DNA of 64,000 nucleotides from Legionella parisiensis (GCF_001467945.1 NZ_LNYQ01000006.1:1-64000), one strand, 5' to 3'. Shown: positions 29,500 through 38,343, counted from the stretch's first letter. Numbers and translations: made by a program. The notes: a model not told the origin generated them from the sequence alone.

Positions 29500-30858
29500 A
29501 TGCCTGAACTATCTGCGCCTAAAAGCACAATAACAAACCAATCTCAAGAAGCTGAAGACAAACTTAAAGCTTTGCAAAAAGCAAAAATGGATGAAGAGCG
29601 ATTTATACAAGAATTGTTTCTTTACTTGCAAAATATGCGCGATTCCATTTTAAAGTCACAAGTTGACCCACAAGCCCAATTAACTGACCTTGCTAGGGAT
29701 TGCGGTTATCCAGATTTACCTACTGCTTTAAACAGTGCAAAAAACACACGTGGGCAGACACCATTAGTTCAAGCCCTGCAAGAGCAAGATTTCTCTCTGG
29801 CAAGGGCTTTGCTCGATTCTGGAGCAGAGTATGACGCTCTGGCTCGAGAAGAATATGATATCGCAATACATAGTAAGCAGGGGCAACAGGCACTGCAGCA
29901 GCAAATAATTTCTCCTCCTGAAGGTTATAGTCCATCATCCCCCGAGAAATTGCATACAGTCAAAGAATTTGGACTCGTGCTAGGCTTAGTGATAACCAGT
30001 GTAGATGGGACGCCTTCTCAACGCGCTCATGTAGGACCTACATACCAATTGATGACTGATACAGTAAAGGATTACAGTCAGGGTCGTAGTAAGGAGCCAG
30101 AGAAGGGGGATTTCAAACAAATTTCAGATGCCTTCGTTTTTGCAAATAAAGCTGCAAAGTATGACTATAGTACTCCTGAAGGTAGTCCTGAAGCAGGAAG
30201 TGATCTGAGTAAACGAATAAAAGCGGGAGAGGTAACCAGTGTTCCTATTAATTGCAACGGACACGCCATGGGCTTATCTTTTGTGCCCGTTGAAGGAAAC
30301 CCGGATAAGACTTACTTAGTATTTACTAACCGCGGGATAGGATCTGGAGGAAAGCATGGAACTCAAATCTATGAGGTAGACAAGAAGGATATTACTCCCG
30401 ATTTTTTAAACAATGTAATGAGCGGTCATGATGAGGGGCGTTCACATGCGCAAATTATGGAGCAAATGAATCAGGTTACTAAAGGAAAAGATCCAGTATA
30501 TCACCTTGAGCAAAAACGACAAAAATATGATAATTGTACTATAGCAAATACGCGTGCGAATATTCATGGTGTTCTTCTATGCCAGGAAGCGAATCGTAAG
30601 GGTGGCTTTGAGAATGTGAATCAAGAAACAAGAGATGTGGTAAAACAACGCTATAAAGATTTTACTGATGATATGAGAAGTAAAAAAGTTCAACAACTGG
30701 AAAAAGCTTTAGAGAAAAACCCGAACGATGCAGACCTAATAGCTTTAGCTAAAGCATTCGTAGATAAACCTAACAGTAAATTTTCTGATACCTTGAAATC
30801 AAAAGTTGCTGAACAATCGGAACAATCTGAAGACTTGATCAGTATGAGGGCGCCTTAA
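29500..30858 (+). CDS. Candidate Dot/Icm effector: ankyrin repeat plus possible cysteine-protease-like domain
   Basis: A 452-residue soluble protein with no signal peptide. Residues 18-50 form a charged helix. Residues 82-115 fit one ankyrin repeat (RGQTPLVQALQEQ ... ARALLDSGAE). Residues 245-360 hold GHAMGLSF (His255), LVFTNRG (Asn277) and QKYDNCTIAN (Cys346), the order His-Asn/Asp-Gln-Cys seen in CE-clan cysteine proteases and acetyltransferases. That match is inferred by eye. The C-terminus (EQSEQSEDLISM) is glutamate-rich, as in many Dot/Icm substrates. TATAAT at 29460-29465 could be its -10. It lies between dotA and decayed DNA. No recognised name. Confidence 0.6.
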   Translation: MPELSAPKSTITNQSQEAEDKLKALQKAKMDEERFIQELFLYLQNMRDSILKSQVDPQAQLTDLARDCGYPDLPTALNSAKNTRGQTPLVQALQEQDFSLARALLDSGAEYDALAREEYDIAIHSKQGQQALQQQIISPPEGYSPSSPEKLHTVKEFGLVLGLVITSVDGTPSQRAHVGPTYQLMTDTVKDYSQGRSKEPEKGDFKQISDAFVFANKAAKYDYSTPEGSPEAGSDLSKRIKAGEVTSVPINCNGHAMGLSFVPVEGNPDKTYLVFTNRGIGSGGKHGTQIYEVDKKDITPDFLNNVMSGHDEGRSHAQIMEQMNQVTKGKDPVYHLEQKRQKYDNCTIANTRANIHGVLLCQEANRKGGFENVNQETRDVVKQRYKDFTDDMRSKKVQQLEKALEKNPNDADLIALAKAFVDKPNSKFSDTLKSKVAEQSEQSEDLISMRAP

Positions 30859-30986
30859 GTGCATAAGAAGCTTTCAAAAACCTCTTTTTGGTGTTTTCTT
30901 TTCTATTGATAAAATAACAAAGTAGTAGTGGGCATGTTCGGGGTAAGTCAGAATTCGTGTGCAAATGAGGCACTTCATTTTTATAG

Positions 30987-31025
30987 CGACCCATAACCCC
31001 TGCCGTGTATGGGTCGTAGCTTTTT
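30987..31025 (+). terminator. Hairpin with T-run downstream of the ankyrin gene
   Basis: CGACCCATA (30987-30995) pairs with TATGGGTCG (31008-31016), followed by TAGC and TTTTT. It is 128 nt beyond the effector candidate stop. The 215 nt from that stop to 31073 otherwise show nothing coding. Confidence 0.45.
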
Positions 31026-31073
31026 ACCATAGAAATGGTTTAGTAAAACCTTAAGAAAATTTAGAGTAAACTA

Positions 31074-31690
31074 TTACTGTTCCCATGGTGGATTTGGTGT
31101 GATTGTCAATGGTGTGGAACTCTCATCTTTTTTCATTTCCTCCTGATCTGCAATAAGATCAAAGAATGTATTTTTATTTAACTTGTCTTGTATGTCATGC
31201 TTAATACCCTCATGACCAATAACAGTAATACCATACGGAATAATTACATCAGCTGGTATTCTTTTCAAATACCCTTATTTCCCCATTACGGTCAAGTTTT
31301 TGTTCATTTAAATCGTTACAATCCAGATCTACTTTTAACTCGTCTTTAGAACGTATAAAAATGTTACTGTGTAATTCCCGGATTGATTTTCTTCAATAAT
31401 TGGTGTGCCAGTTCTCTTTTCAATCCTCCCAGAAATCTTTGAGCAGTTTTTCTCTTTTGTCTGCATCCAGCGGAGCCATCTTTTTTTGCAGATCAGAAAG
31501 TACCCCGTTAATCTCAGAGAGAGCGGATGGAGGCTTTATACTGTCGGATTCTTTTATGGAGAACATGTTTTCTATTGCAGATGTTGTTTTTCTCAACATA
31601 TGGTGTAGCTCAATTCCTGATAAGTTAACTTGTACTAACACGAATCAACTGCCGAGGCAGTTCCTTTATCGCTTTTAAACAAAAGCCTGC
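31074..31690 (-). pseudogene. Frameshifted hypothetical protein
   Basis: Three overlapping minus-strand frames continue one another. 31690-31620 begins ERAGFCLKAIKELPRQLIR. 31641-31420 has NLSGIELHHMLRKTTSAIEN and ends KDFWED at a stop. 31400-31270 reads SKDELKVDLDCNDLNEQKL, then the frame shifts again. 31268-31074 reads PADVIIPYGITVIGHEG and ends NPPWEQ at a stop. Joined, they give a protein of about 190 residues broken by at least three shifts or stops. The product is not recognised. Its charged helical character and location beside Dot/Icm genes would fit a dead effector, but this is a guess. Confidence 0.6.
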
Positions 31691-31754
31691 TCGTTCATGA
31701 ATGTCATTACATCGATGATTCTAGTTTGCCTATGCGTGTCAAAAAATATGTATC

Positions 31755-32140
31755 CGATAAACCAGCACCTCGTGTATAGCTCTTTAACTATATTCGATTA
31801 CCTCCGCTGGTAAAAAATTTTTAAGCGAATGGCTTAAAAAAAGTCCAAAAGCTACCATCGTAAGAATGAATTATTATTAAAATTATTCTATGGATATAAT
31901 GTTGATAAAAAAGACAACATTCATCACATTACTCATCGAAAAAAAGAAATTGAATTAATCCTTGAGCGTTATAAGAATGTGCACAATGAATTGGTAAACC
32001 AACATAAAGATTCACCTCACTTAAAATATTGGCTTCTTACATTAAGCCATGGGATAGTCATGGCGGAAGCAGAACTGGCTTGGTGCGAGAAAAGCCTAAA
32101 ACTGCTTGAGTTAGATCAACCGACCGCTATTAAAGAATGA
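31755..32140 (+). pseudogene. PadR-family regulator remnant
   Basis: The frame from about 31830 to the TGA at 32138 has no start codon and encodes ELLLKLFYGYNVDKKD, ELILERYKNVHNEL and YWLLTLSHGIVMAEAE, the C-terminal dimerization domain of PadR-type regulators. Upstream, in shifted frames, DKPAPRV (from 31756) and SAGKKFLSEWLKKSPK (to about 31852) look like the end of the winged-helix domain and the linker. The DNA-binding start is missing. At least two frameshifts are needed, so it is a remnant. It ends 13 nt before the DUF2269-like gene, a common partner of PadR regulators. Confidence 0.65.
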
Positions 32141-32153
32141 AGAGGTATAAATA

Positions 32154-32621
32154 ATGCAATATTACTTGATGTTAAAAATGCTTCATATTTTTGGTGTAGT
32201 CTTGTTTTTAGGAAATATTATTGTGACTGCCTTTTGGAAAACACTGGCAGATTTCTCCAAAGATTGGCGAATTATTGCTTTTTCTCAAAAGTTAGTAACG
32301 TATACGGACATTTTTTTTACAACTATTGGGGTGTTAATAATAGCTATTTCTGGAATTTTAATGGCAAAACACTACACTAATTACTTACACATAAAATGGA
32401 TAGTATGGGGGATCAGTTTATTTATTGCCTCCGGCGTTATTTGGTTATCATTACTCATACCCTTACAAATTAAATTGCATCAAATTGCCAAACAATTTAA
32501 AAATCATCAAAAAGTTCCTGATGATTATTGGAGACTAGAAAAATCTTGGATGATATTTGGCATCATTGCAACTATCTTGCCATTAATGAACTTATATTGG
32601 ATGGTATTCAAGCCAAATTAA
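32154..32621 (+). CDS. DUF2269-type integral membrane protein
   Basis: A 155-residue protein with four hydrophobic helices (about 5-25, 45-68, 78-105, 132-152) and the conserved-looking openings LKMLHIFGVVLFLGN and WIVWGISLFIASGVIW. This layout fits the DUF2269 family of small membrane proteins of unknown role. The ATG at 32154 follows AGAGG. It is preceded by the broken PadR regulator, so it may be unregulated or on the way to being lost. Confidence 0.7.
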   Translation: MQYYLMLKMLHIFGVVLFLGNIIVTAFWKTLADFSKDWRIIAFSQKLVTYTDIFFTTIGVLIIAISGILMAKHYTNYLHIKWIVWGISLFIASGVIWLSLLIPLQIKLHQIAKQFKNHQKVPDDYWRLEKSWMIFGIIATILPLMNLYWMVFKPN

Positions 32622-32725
32622 GTTTAATTTTTCCGCATATATTTCTTATTTCCAGTTTGGGCTACATATGCGGTAAAACACAAAGAAGGAATTCTGGCTT
32701 CTCACGTGAATCATATAATCGGTGA

Positions 32726-32860
32726 GAAACTGACCACGGTAAGCTCAAGCGACTCATTAATCCTGTGCGAGGATTCCAGTCTATGAAAAGTGCTTATGTA
32801 ACGATTAAATGATTTGAAATCATGCGTATGTTTAAAAAAGGACAGTTAAATATTTGGATA
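32726..32860 (+). pseudogene. IS6-family transposase C-terminal remnant
   Basis: One frame reads ETDHGKLKRLINPVRGFQS, then MKSAYVTIK, a TGA stop where family members have Gly, then FEIMRMFKKGQ. This is the end of an IS6-type DDE transposase (DHG..K, GF, KGQ). The N-terminal and central parts are missing and no terminal repeats were found. The 32622-32725 stretch before it holds an inverted pair CCGCATAT / ATATGCGG and nothing coding. Confidence 0.75.
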
Positions 32861-32946
32861 TATGGGGGCTTGTGGAAGAACCCCCAAAAGTGGTCGTTCC
32901 GAGGTAGATTAATTTCGGAGTTACTTCTATGAATCCATAAAGAAGC

Positions 32947-33720
32947 TTATTTCTCATTTTTTAATGAAGCAATAACTAGCAACGGTGGTCTTATTTTATG
33001 AACAGCAAACTCAGGCCTAGTCTCAATTAAATTATTATCAGGCATAGGTTCCAATATCTTCTTTATATTAAATCCAGTATCTATTAATGTGTTGATATAC
33101 GTAGAAACGGTTCTATGATATTTAACTACATCATCTACAAACCATTTTTGTTTGAATTCTTTTTGATCCCTATAATTATAAATAGGATGGAATGCTCCTT
33201 CTTCATCTTCGCCATTTCTAACATGTGGATTTGCCGTGCAAATCGGGTGTTCGACTGAAAACACCAATTCACTATTTGGCTTAAGCCATGAGTATATTTT
33301 ATTTACAATAGCGGGAAAATCTTTTACATAGTGAAAAGCCACAGAAGAAACGATGATGTCATATTGATTTTCCTGTGCGCAATAATGTTCTACAGGAATA
33401 CATTCATACTCAATATTTTTTTCCAATGTATTTTTTTTAGCTTCATCTATCATATTTACTGAGGGGTCAATTCCTTTTACTTTTGAAGCACCTTGTGCCG
33501 CAGCATATCGACAGAAATCCCCAAAACCACATCCAATATCCATAACGATTTTACCATTTAAGGCGGGTAGCAATGATCGGATAATCGGCTGTTCAATAAG
33601 ATTATTAAACCCTAGATCATTTTTTCTCAATTTTTTATAAGATTCAAAAAATGTCGGGTTATCATAGATATTCTGAATTACTTTTATTTCTTCCGTTTTC
33701 TTCATCTCAGTTTTTTTCAT
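32947..33720 (-). CDS. Class I SAM-dependent methyltransferase
   Basis: A 257-residue enzyme with the Rossmann motif I VMDIGCGFGDF (59-69), an acidic motif II (GIDPSVNMIDEAKK) and a motif IV region (YDIIVSSVAFHYV). A C-terminal part contains VEHPICTANPH. The substrate is unknown; the form resembles small-molecule methyltransferases of the UbiE/biotin-type families. Two start codons (33720 and 33705) are possible. The gene lies between an insertion-sequence remnant and an aldolase gene on the same strand. AT-rich composition and the setting suggest a laterally acquired cassette. Confidence 0.75.
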   Translation of the reverse strand: MKKTEMKKTEEIKVIQNIYDNPTFFESYKKLRKNDLGFNNLIEQPIIRSLLPALNGKIVMDIGCGFGDFCRYAAAQGASKVKGIDPSVNMIDEAKKNTLEKNIEYECIPVEHYCAQENQYDIIVSSVAFHYVKDFPAIVNKIYSWLKPNSELVFSVEHPICTANPHVRNGEDEEGAFHPIYNYRDQKEFKQKWFVDDVVKYHRTVSTYINTLIDTGFNIKKILEPMPDNNLIETRPEFAVHKIRPPLLVIASLKNEK

Positions 33721-33820
33721 AAAGCACCGATTAAGATTTGTAGGTGAATTTCAATCAAATTATCTATTCACAATTTTGATTTACTATGCAAACATTTCTA
33801 GAGCGCAGGTATAAGTATAG

Positions 33821-34003
33821 ACTCAATCAGCTCATGCTGTTAATGCCCCAGATGCAACAAAAACAGCTATCTGCATTGATCGAGAAGATGGGATAACCGA
33901 GTTCAACATCATACGTGCTGATCAAAAAAATTTCACATACACCGCAATCATTGACGAAGTGGAAAACGCTGAGTGTCCCTGTATGTTAAGCTTATTGTAC
34001 TAA
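33821..34003 (+). pseudogene. Short coding-like fragment without a start
   Basis: A 60-codon open frame reads HAVNAPDATKTAICIDRED and later EFNIIRADQKNFTYTAIIDE before a TAA at 34001. It has no start codon and is preceded by TAG. The codon pattern looks protein-like. It may be the stump of a lost gene; family unknown. The end touches the convergent aldolase stop. Confidence 0.3.
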
Positions 34004-34875
34004 TCTTTAGATTTATAACTTACACTGGAAAGATCAGAAATTCCACGGATGAACTCCGACATTTCAATCGGTTCTTGACCTATCTTTAATGAGCTACGTA
34101 CGAAATTTGCTGCATCTAGAACGCGATCCAAACTGTATTTTTTTAGCTGAATTGAATGTAAATAAGCAACAAAAAACTCTGTTTTTAAATTTCCAGTACC
34201 TTTGCCCATCCCGGCAAGAGATGCATCAATAAAGCGAACACCTGAGTTCATCGCTGCCAAGGCATTCGCTTGCGCCAGGCCAAGGTTATCATGAGCATGA
34301 AACCCAAAGGGAAACGGATAATCATTAATGTATCTCTCATAAATTTTTTGAATGCGAGAAGGGAGTAAACTGCCATTTGAATCAGCGAAATATATGATAT
34401 CTGGTTCATACTCGCTAATCGCTTTGATCGATTCATCAAGTTCATTTTCTTTGTAGTAAGAGATATTCATAAGATTAGCTGAAACTTCTACGTTTGCATT
34501 TTTTGCCATTTTTATTTTAGGCAAGGCAGACGCAAGTTCGTTTTTAGCAACACAGATTCTTAATAAATCAACGCCACACTCTTTTAATTCAATAAGATCT
34601 TGTTGCGTGAGATTGCCTGGAAAAATCATGACTGCCATTTTAGCTTTTTGAATAAAAGAACGGCAAAAAAGTAAATAATCCTTCGCGCACCATCCCGCTC
34701 TACCTATTTTAGTAGGTGCTAAAGTTCCATTACGATAGCCAATTTCAATATATTCAATGCCTGAGTTATCAAGAGGTACAAGAATTTTTTCTAACTGAGT
34801 ATCATCAAAATTAAAATTAGTCCTGTGGCCTCCATCTCTTAATGAGGCATCTAAAAGTACTATAGAATCGTTCAT
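34000..34875 (-). CDS. DRE-TIM aldolase (HMGL/4-hydroxy-2-oxovalerate aldolase-like)
   Basis: A 291-residue TIM-barrel enzyme. It opens LLDASLRDGGHR, the DxxLRDG metal/catalytic start of the HMG-CoA lyase-like superfamily. It has FHAHDNLGLAQANALAA for the His-x-His metal site and IDASLAGMGKGTGNLKTE, all close to MhpE/DmpG aldolases. The C-terminal communication domain of DmpG (about 50 residues that channel acetaldehyde) is absent or very short, and no acylating aldehyde dehydrogenase lies nearby. A pyruvate- or ketoacid-aldol role is inferred; the substrate is open. Confidence 0.75.
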   Translation of the reverse strand: MNDSIVLLDASLRDGGHRTNFNFDDTQLEKILVPLDNSGIEYIEIGYRNGTLAPTKIGRAGWCAKDYLLFCRSFIQKAKMAVMIFPGNLTQQDLIELKECGVDLLRICVAKNELASALPKIKMAKNANVEVSANLMNISYYKENELDESIKAISEYEPDIIYFADSNGSLLPSRIQKIYERYINDYPFPFGFHAHDNLGLAQANALAAMNSGVRFIDASLAGMGKGTGNLKTEFFVAYLHSIQLKKYSLDRVLDAANFVRSSLKIGQEPIEMSEFIRGISDLSSVSYKSKD

Positions 34876-35058
34876 ATAATTCCTAAGAGCAGGTAATAAA
34901 AAACAGCCTCTCTCTTAAAATTATAGCTAAAATAAAGCTTGATTGATAAAAACGAGTATGTAAATCTAAAAGGAAGCATTCTTCATGCATCAAAAAGGGT
35001 AGTAGCTGATGGATATTATGCGAAACAGGCTCTAATATAAAGAGTATTCAGCAAGCGA

Positions 35059-36195
35059 CTATTGTTGGTATTCTTTTGCTCCAGCAATAATTAATTTGTA
35101 TACCCGCTCACTGATAATACCCTGTTCAAACTTTGCTTTTGCATCCCAAGTCATCAGTTGGCCTTTTTGCCGCACTAATTTACGGGTGGCGGAGGTTACA
35201 TCATTAGGATCGCTTTCGAGTAAAATATCTCGGACTTCCTCATCAAAGACCAAATACTCTCTCAATGCAACCCTTTTTTCGTCTACAGTAGGTACAAGCT
35301 TTTGCCAAATACACAGTCGAATTGTTTCTAAAATATCGATAGTTCTTCCTAAACGCTCTTCACCAGAGAATGAGGTTACAAGACGACGCATGGTTTCTGC
35401 GACACCGGAAGTATGCAAGGTTGTATACACTGGGTGTCCAGTAAGTGCAGCTTCCAATGCAGCACTAATTGTTTCTGCGTCCCTACACTCACCGACCATG
35501 ATTAAGCGAGGTTTACGACGCAAAGCATTTCTTACTCCATCAGCAAAACTCGGTAAGTGGCGAGGAATTTCTGATTGGCTAACTACAGCCGATATGGTTT
35601 CAATTTCATCATAAACAAATTCGATCGGAGATTCATAGGTTAATACTTTACGGTTTGAGTCTTCTGTTTCGATTAAGTCGCGAATAATCGAGGCCAACAA
35701 AGTTGATTTACCTGAACCTGTTGCGCCTGTAATAAAGACAATTCCTTCCTGGGGTGCAACTGCTTCAAGCACATTATCAGGTAGATTCATGGTTTCAAGC
35801 CTGGGAGGGGTCGTTGGAATCGTTCTGAGAGTAATCTGAATGGCATCATGGCCTTCTACAAGGCATGCTGTCCCATTGACCCGATATCGATATCTTACAC
35901 CGCGATTAGGGCGGAATTCATAGTGAGTATCGATGTCTTTACCTGAAAGAAGCTGGGTTGTAGCGTTAGGTCCGTATATTGCATTAATTAAATCACCGAG
36001 TTCCGTATTAGACAAGCGACGGTTGGTAATCCGCAGTAGTTTGCCATAGACCTCTGCGTAAATAGGCTCGCCTGTTTGGATGGTAATGTCTGAAGCATTT
36101 AAACGTTCAGTATGCTCCAACATTTTATCCATAAAAAGCGGGGTAAACCGTGTTGGTTCATCGGCCATTAAATGTAAATTGGTATTATTGTTCAT
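35059..36195 (-). CDS. dotB: Dot/Icm secretion ATPase DotB
   Basis: A hexameric PilT/VirB11-type ATPase that docks on the cytoplasmic face of the Dot/Icm machine through DotO. The 378 residues show the Walker A GATGSGKST (157-165), Asp box (YESPIEFVYDEIE), Walker B-like RLIMVGECRD and His box (GHPVYTTLHT). The sequence tracks the L. pneumophila protein almost residue by residue. It is the last gene of dotD-dotC-dotB, 5 nt after dotC. The start is slightly longer than the L. pneumophila one, beginning MNNNTNLHLM. Confidence 0.98.
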   Translation of the reverse strand: MNNNTNLHLMADEPTRFTPLFMDKMLEHTERLNASDITIQTGEPIYAEVYGKLLRITNRRLSNTELGDLINAIYGPNATTQLLSGKDIDTHYEFRPNRGVRYRYRVNGTACLVEGHDAIQITLRTIPTTPPRLETMNLPDNVLEAVAPQEGIVFITGATGSGKSTLLASIIRDLIETEDSNRKVLTYESPIEFVYDEIETISAVVSQSEIPRHLPSFADGVRNALRRKPRLIMVGECRDAETISAALEAALTGHPVYTTLHTSGVAETMRRLVTSFSGEERLGRTIDILETIRLCIWQKLVPTVDEKRVALREYLVFDEEVRDILLESDPNDVTSATRKLVRQKGQLMTWDAKAKFEQGIISERVYKLIIAGAKEYQQ

Positions 36196-36200
36196 ACTTT

Positions 36201-37133
36201 CTATTGGCGAATTCTGTTATTATCGTTAACTGGCGCAATCGTAGGCTGCCAGGATTTATCTGTTATTATAATTTTAGAACGATTTGCCAATTTTTCCATG
36301 TTTTTGAACCGTTCCAGGGCATTTTCATCCTTGGACACCGCTGCCCGCCATTGTTCACTATTCACATTCAGAGCGGGTAACGCAGTAATTCTTAATACCC
36401 TATCATCAATATGAATTTCTGAAGAGTCTCCTGTTACACCTAAGTCTGTATGAGAGACAAAAGGAGGAGAAATCATATTCATGGCTAATAATTTTCTATA
36501 AAGAACCATTCCGCCAAAATCTTCTTTAATTCGGGCTATGTTTTCTTCCAAAATGGTATTTGCTTGATCAATACCATTTTTCCAGCCTTTCGCTACATAA
36601 ATGCACCATATTTTTTTCTCTACCTTGGTTTTAGGCAACAGAGTATAGTGAGGATATTCTGGCTGTACATAATCCAACCATAAGTATTGCCGCCAAGTGG
36701 GAGGAGTTGTTACAAAATGAGCTTGTTTTGCAACTTTATAAGTTCGATCAGAAATACGAATGGTTTGTGCATCAGCAAGGTTGAGAGTATTCCTACCTTC
36801 TAAGAGTACTGGAGGCAAAATGTTATGCTCTAGAATCAAAGAGTTAAAATCATAAATGGCATCGAGTCTGCGCGATTGTCTTATAAGATGCTCATCAATA
36901 ATTTTTGCTCGATTCGCCAGGCCCGCTTGAGCGCCGAGACTTAGGGCAGTTTCTTTTAAAGCAATTTGACGAATTTTACCCCTTTGCCTTTTATTTCGGT
37001 CCTTTACATTCACATTGGCCATAGCCTGCAGTCCTGCCAATGAGTTCGTATCACCCAGATATTTTGATGAGTGACATGCAAGCAGTAAAGCAGACAATAC
37101 AACAACTATTAAGCTACGAATAAATTTTGGCAT
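36201..37133 (-). CDS. dotC: Dot/Icm outer-membrane lipoprotein DotC
   Basis: An outer-membrane core-complex lipoprotein that, with DotD, places DotH in the outer membrane. The 310 residues start MPKFIRSLIVVVLSALLLAC with the lipobox LLAC (Cys20). They include GSLAGLQAMA-like and ISDRTYKVAKQAHFVTTPP segments, matching L. pneumophila DotC. I chose ATG 37133 because it gives a proper lipoprotein signal; the frame runs open further upstream to 37208. It overlaps the end of dotD by 20 nt. Confidence 0.97.
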   Translation of the reverse strand: MPKFIRSLIVVVLSALLLACHSSKYLGDTNSLAGLQAMANVNVKDRNKRQRGKIRQIALKETALSLGAQAGLANRAKIIDEHLIRQSRRLDAIYDFNSLILEHNILPPVLLEGRNTLNLADAQTIRISDRTYKVAKQAHFVTTPPTWRQYLWLDYVQPEYPHYTLLPKTKVEKKIWCIYVAKGWKNGIDQANTILEENIARIKEDFGGMVLYRKLLAMNMISPPFVSHTDLGVTGDSSEIHIDDRVLRITALPALNVNSEQWRAAVSKDENALERFKNMEKLANRSKIIITDKSWQPTIAPVNDNNRIRQ

Positions 37134-37602
37134 AGCGTAATTCAACAACCTGACTGTTAGGGTAAACGTGAATATAGGCTTTTTTACCAGCTTGGTAATC
37201 AATATCACGCAGGATTTCAGCTAAACTTTCATCTTTAATATTAAGACTAATTAAAACTGGAATTGAAGGCGCTTTTCCTAAAATGCGAAGCCTGAAGTGG
37301 GCTGATTTGGCAATACGAGCAGTTAATTCTTCAATAGGACCAGACCAATCCACACTTGCCCTGGCTTGCAAGTTATATGAATTAGGTATTGTGAGTGTGT
37401 TGTCGACAGGCGGAGGTAGAATTACTTTTTCAACTCGTGCCATTTCATGCATGGAATCGCTTACAGATACTGCTGCTTCTGCTAGTTTAATTGTGGCATC
37501 ATCACTAGGATTGTTGACTGGTGACTTTTTAAAAAGTACTCCATGTTTACAACCCACAAGCAGGACTGAGGCAATAAATAGCATGAGAAGCTTGTTGTTC
37601 AT
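37114..37602 (-). CDS. dotD: Dot/Icm outer-membrane lipoprotein DotD
   Basis: A 162-residue lipoprotein with signal MNNKLLMLFIASVLLVGC (lipobox LVGC, Cys18), followed by a disordered linker and a C-terminal secretin-N0-like domain (about 70-160; ISLNIKDESLAEILRDIDYQ). That fold is known for DotD. It heads dotDCB, transcribed leftwards. The promoter lies in the 133 nt between it and the palindrome at 37736. Confidence 0.97.
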   Translation of the reverse strand: MNNKLLMLFIASVLLVGCKHGVLFKKSPVNNPSDDATIKLAEAAVSVSDSMHEMARVEKVILPPPVDNTLTIPNSYNLQARASVDWSGPIEELTARIAKSAHFRLRILGKAPSIPVLISLNIKDESLAEILRDIDYQAGKKAYIHVYPNSQVVELRYAKIYS

Positions 37603-37735
37603 TCAATGTTCTTTCATGTCTGAGAATATTCGTTTGATTGAAACAGGAGCTAGGCTGCTTGTCAAGCCTATAGAAGAGGAATTGTATGAATTTAAACAGA
37701 AATGATCTTAGAGAGCGTGTGCTTTAATTAAATGG

Positions 37736-37761
37736 TAGTCTGGTTGCAAGCAACCGGACTA
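37736..37761. repeat. 26-bp palindrome between dotD and rsmD
   Basis: TAGTCTGGTTGC (37736-37747) and GCAACCGGACTA (37750-37761) form a 12-bp stem with one G-T pair. It sits after rsmD on the minus strand and may terminate that transcript. It resembles the CTGG/CCAG palindromes elsewhere in the window. Confidence 0.6.
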
Positions 37762-37794
37762 CACGAAATTTCTTTGGAAACCCAACTATAAAAA

Positions 37795-38343
37795 TTAATT
37801 TAATTTTTCAAATAATGAATAGACAACTTGCCCTGCTTGTTTCCGTTTTATTTGTCGCCAATGTTTTTCATCCAACTGAATTGCAAGGGGTGATTCTAAA
37901 TAAACAAGACCTCCAGGTTTGAGAATAGTGCTTTGAGTTATATTCGAAATACATTGAGGAAGGTAATCGAGTGCAAAAGGGGGGTCCAGAAAAATAATAT
38001 CAAACTCTTCCTGTTTGCTCTGAAGATACTGTACTGCGTCTGTTTGTAGTAGTTTAAGTTTTGGGCTGTTAAATGAGGTGATTATTTTGTGTAAATGGGC
38101 ATAAGCTTTAGATGATTGCTCAAGAAAAACAACGTGCGCAGCCCCTCTTGAAAATGCTTCCAGACCTAAAGCGCCGCTGCCTGCAAAAGCATCTAGGCAG
38201 CGTGCTTCTCTGATGTCATGCATGAGCCAGTTAAATAAAGTCTCGCGCACACGATCCGGGGTGGGGCGTAAACCCTCTACATCTGGAAAATGCAATTTTT
38301 TTCCACGATATAAACCTCCTATGATGCGGACGATTTGTTTCAC
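37795..38343 (-). CDS. rsmD: 16S rRNA (guanine966-N2)-methyltransferase
   Basis: Methylates G966 of 16S rRNA. The 182 residues show IIGGLYRGKKLHFPD, RPTPDRVRETLFNWL, the SAM motif LDAFAGSGALGLEA and the catalytic FLDPPF. Normal RsmD length. It begins 4 nt inside the end of the upstream M16 gene. In many Gammaproteobacteria rsmD is next to ftsYEX, as here. Confidence 0.95.
   Translation of the reverse strand: MKQIVRIIGGLYRGKKLHFPDVEGLRPTPDRVRETLFNWLMHDIREARCLDAFAGSGALGLEAFSRGAAHVVFLEQSSKAYAHLHKIITSFNSPKLKLLQTDAVQYLQSKQEEFDIIFLDPPFALDYLPQCISNITQSTILKPGGLVYLESPLAIQLDEKHWRQIKRKQAGQVVYSLFEKLN

Noticed and set aside
33740-33830. A promoter for the coding stump at 33821
   Set aside because: The stump has no start codon, so a promoter call would have nothing to serve.
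35096-35614. A 172-codon plus-strand frame inside dotB
   Set aside because: It is antisense to a fully conserved ATPase and encodes no plausible protein; a frame shadow.
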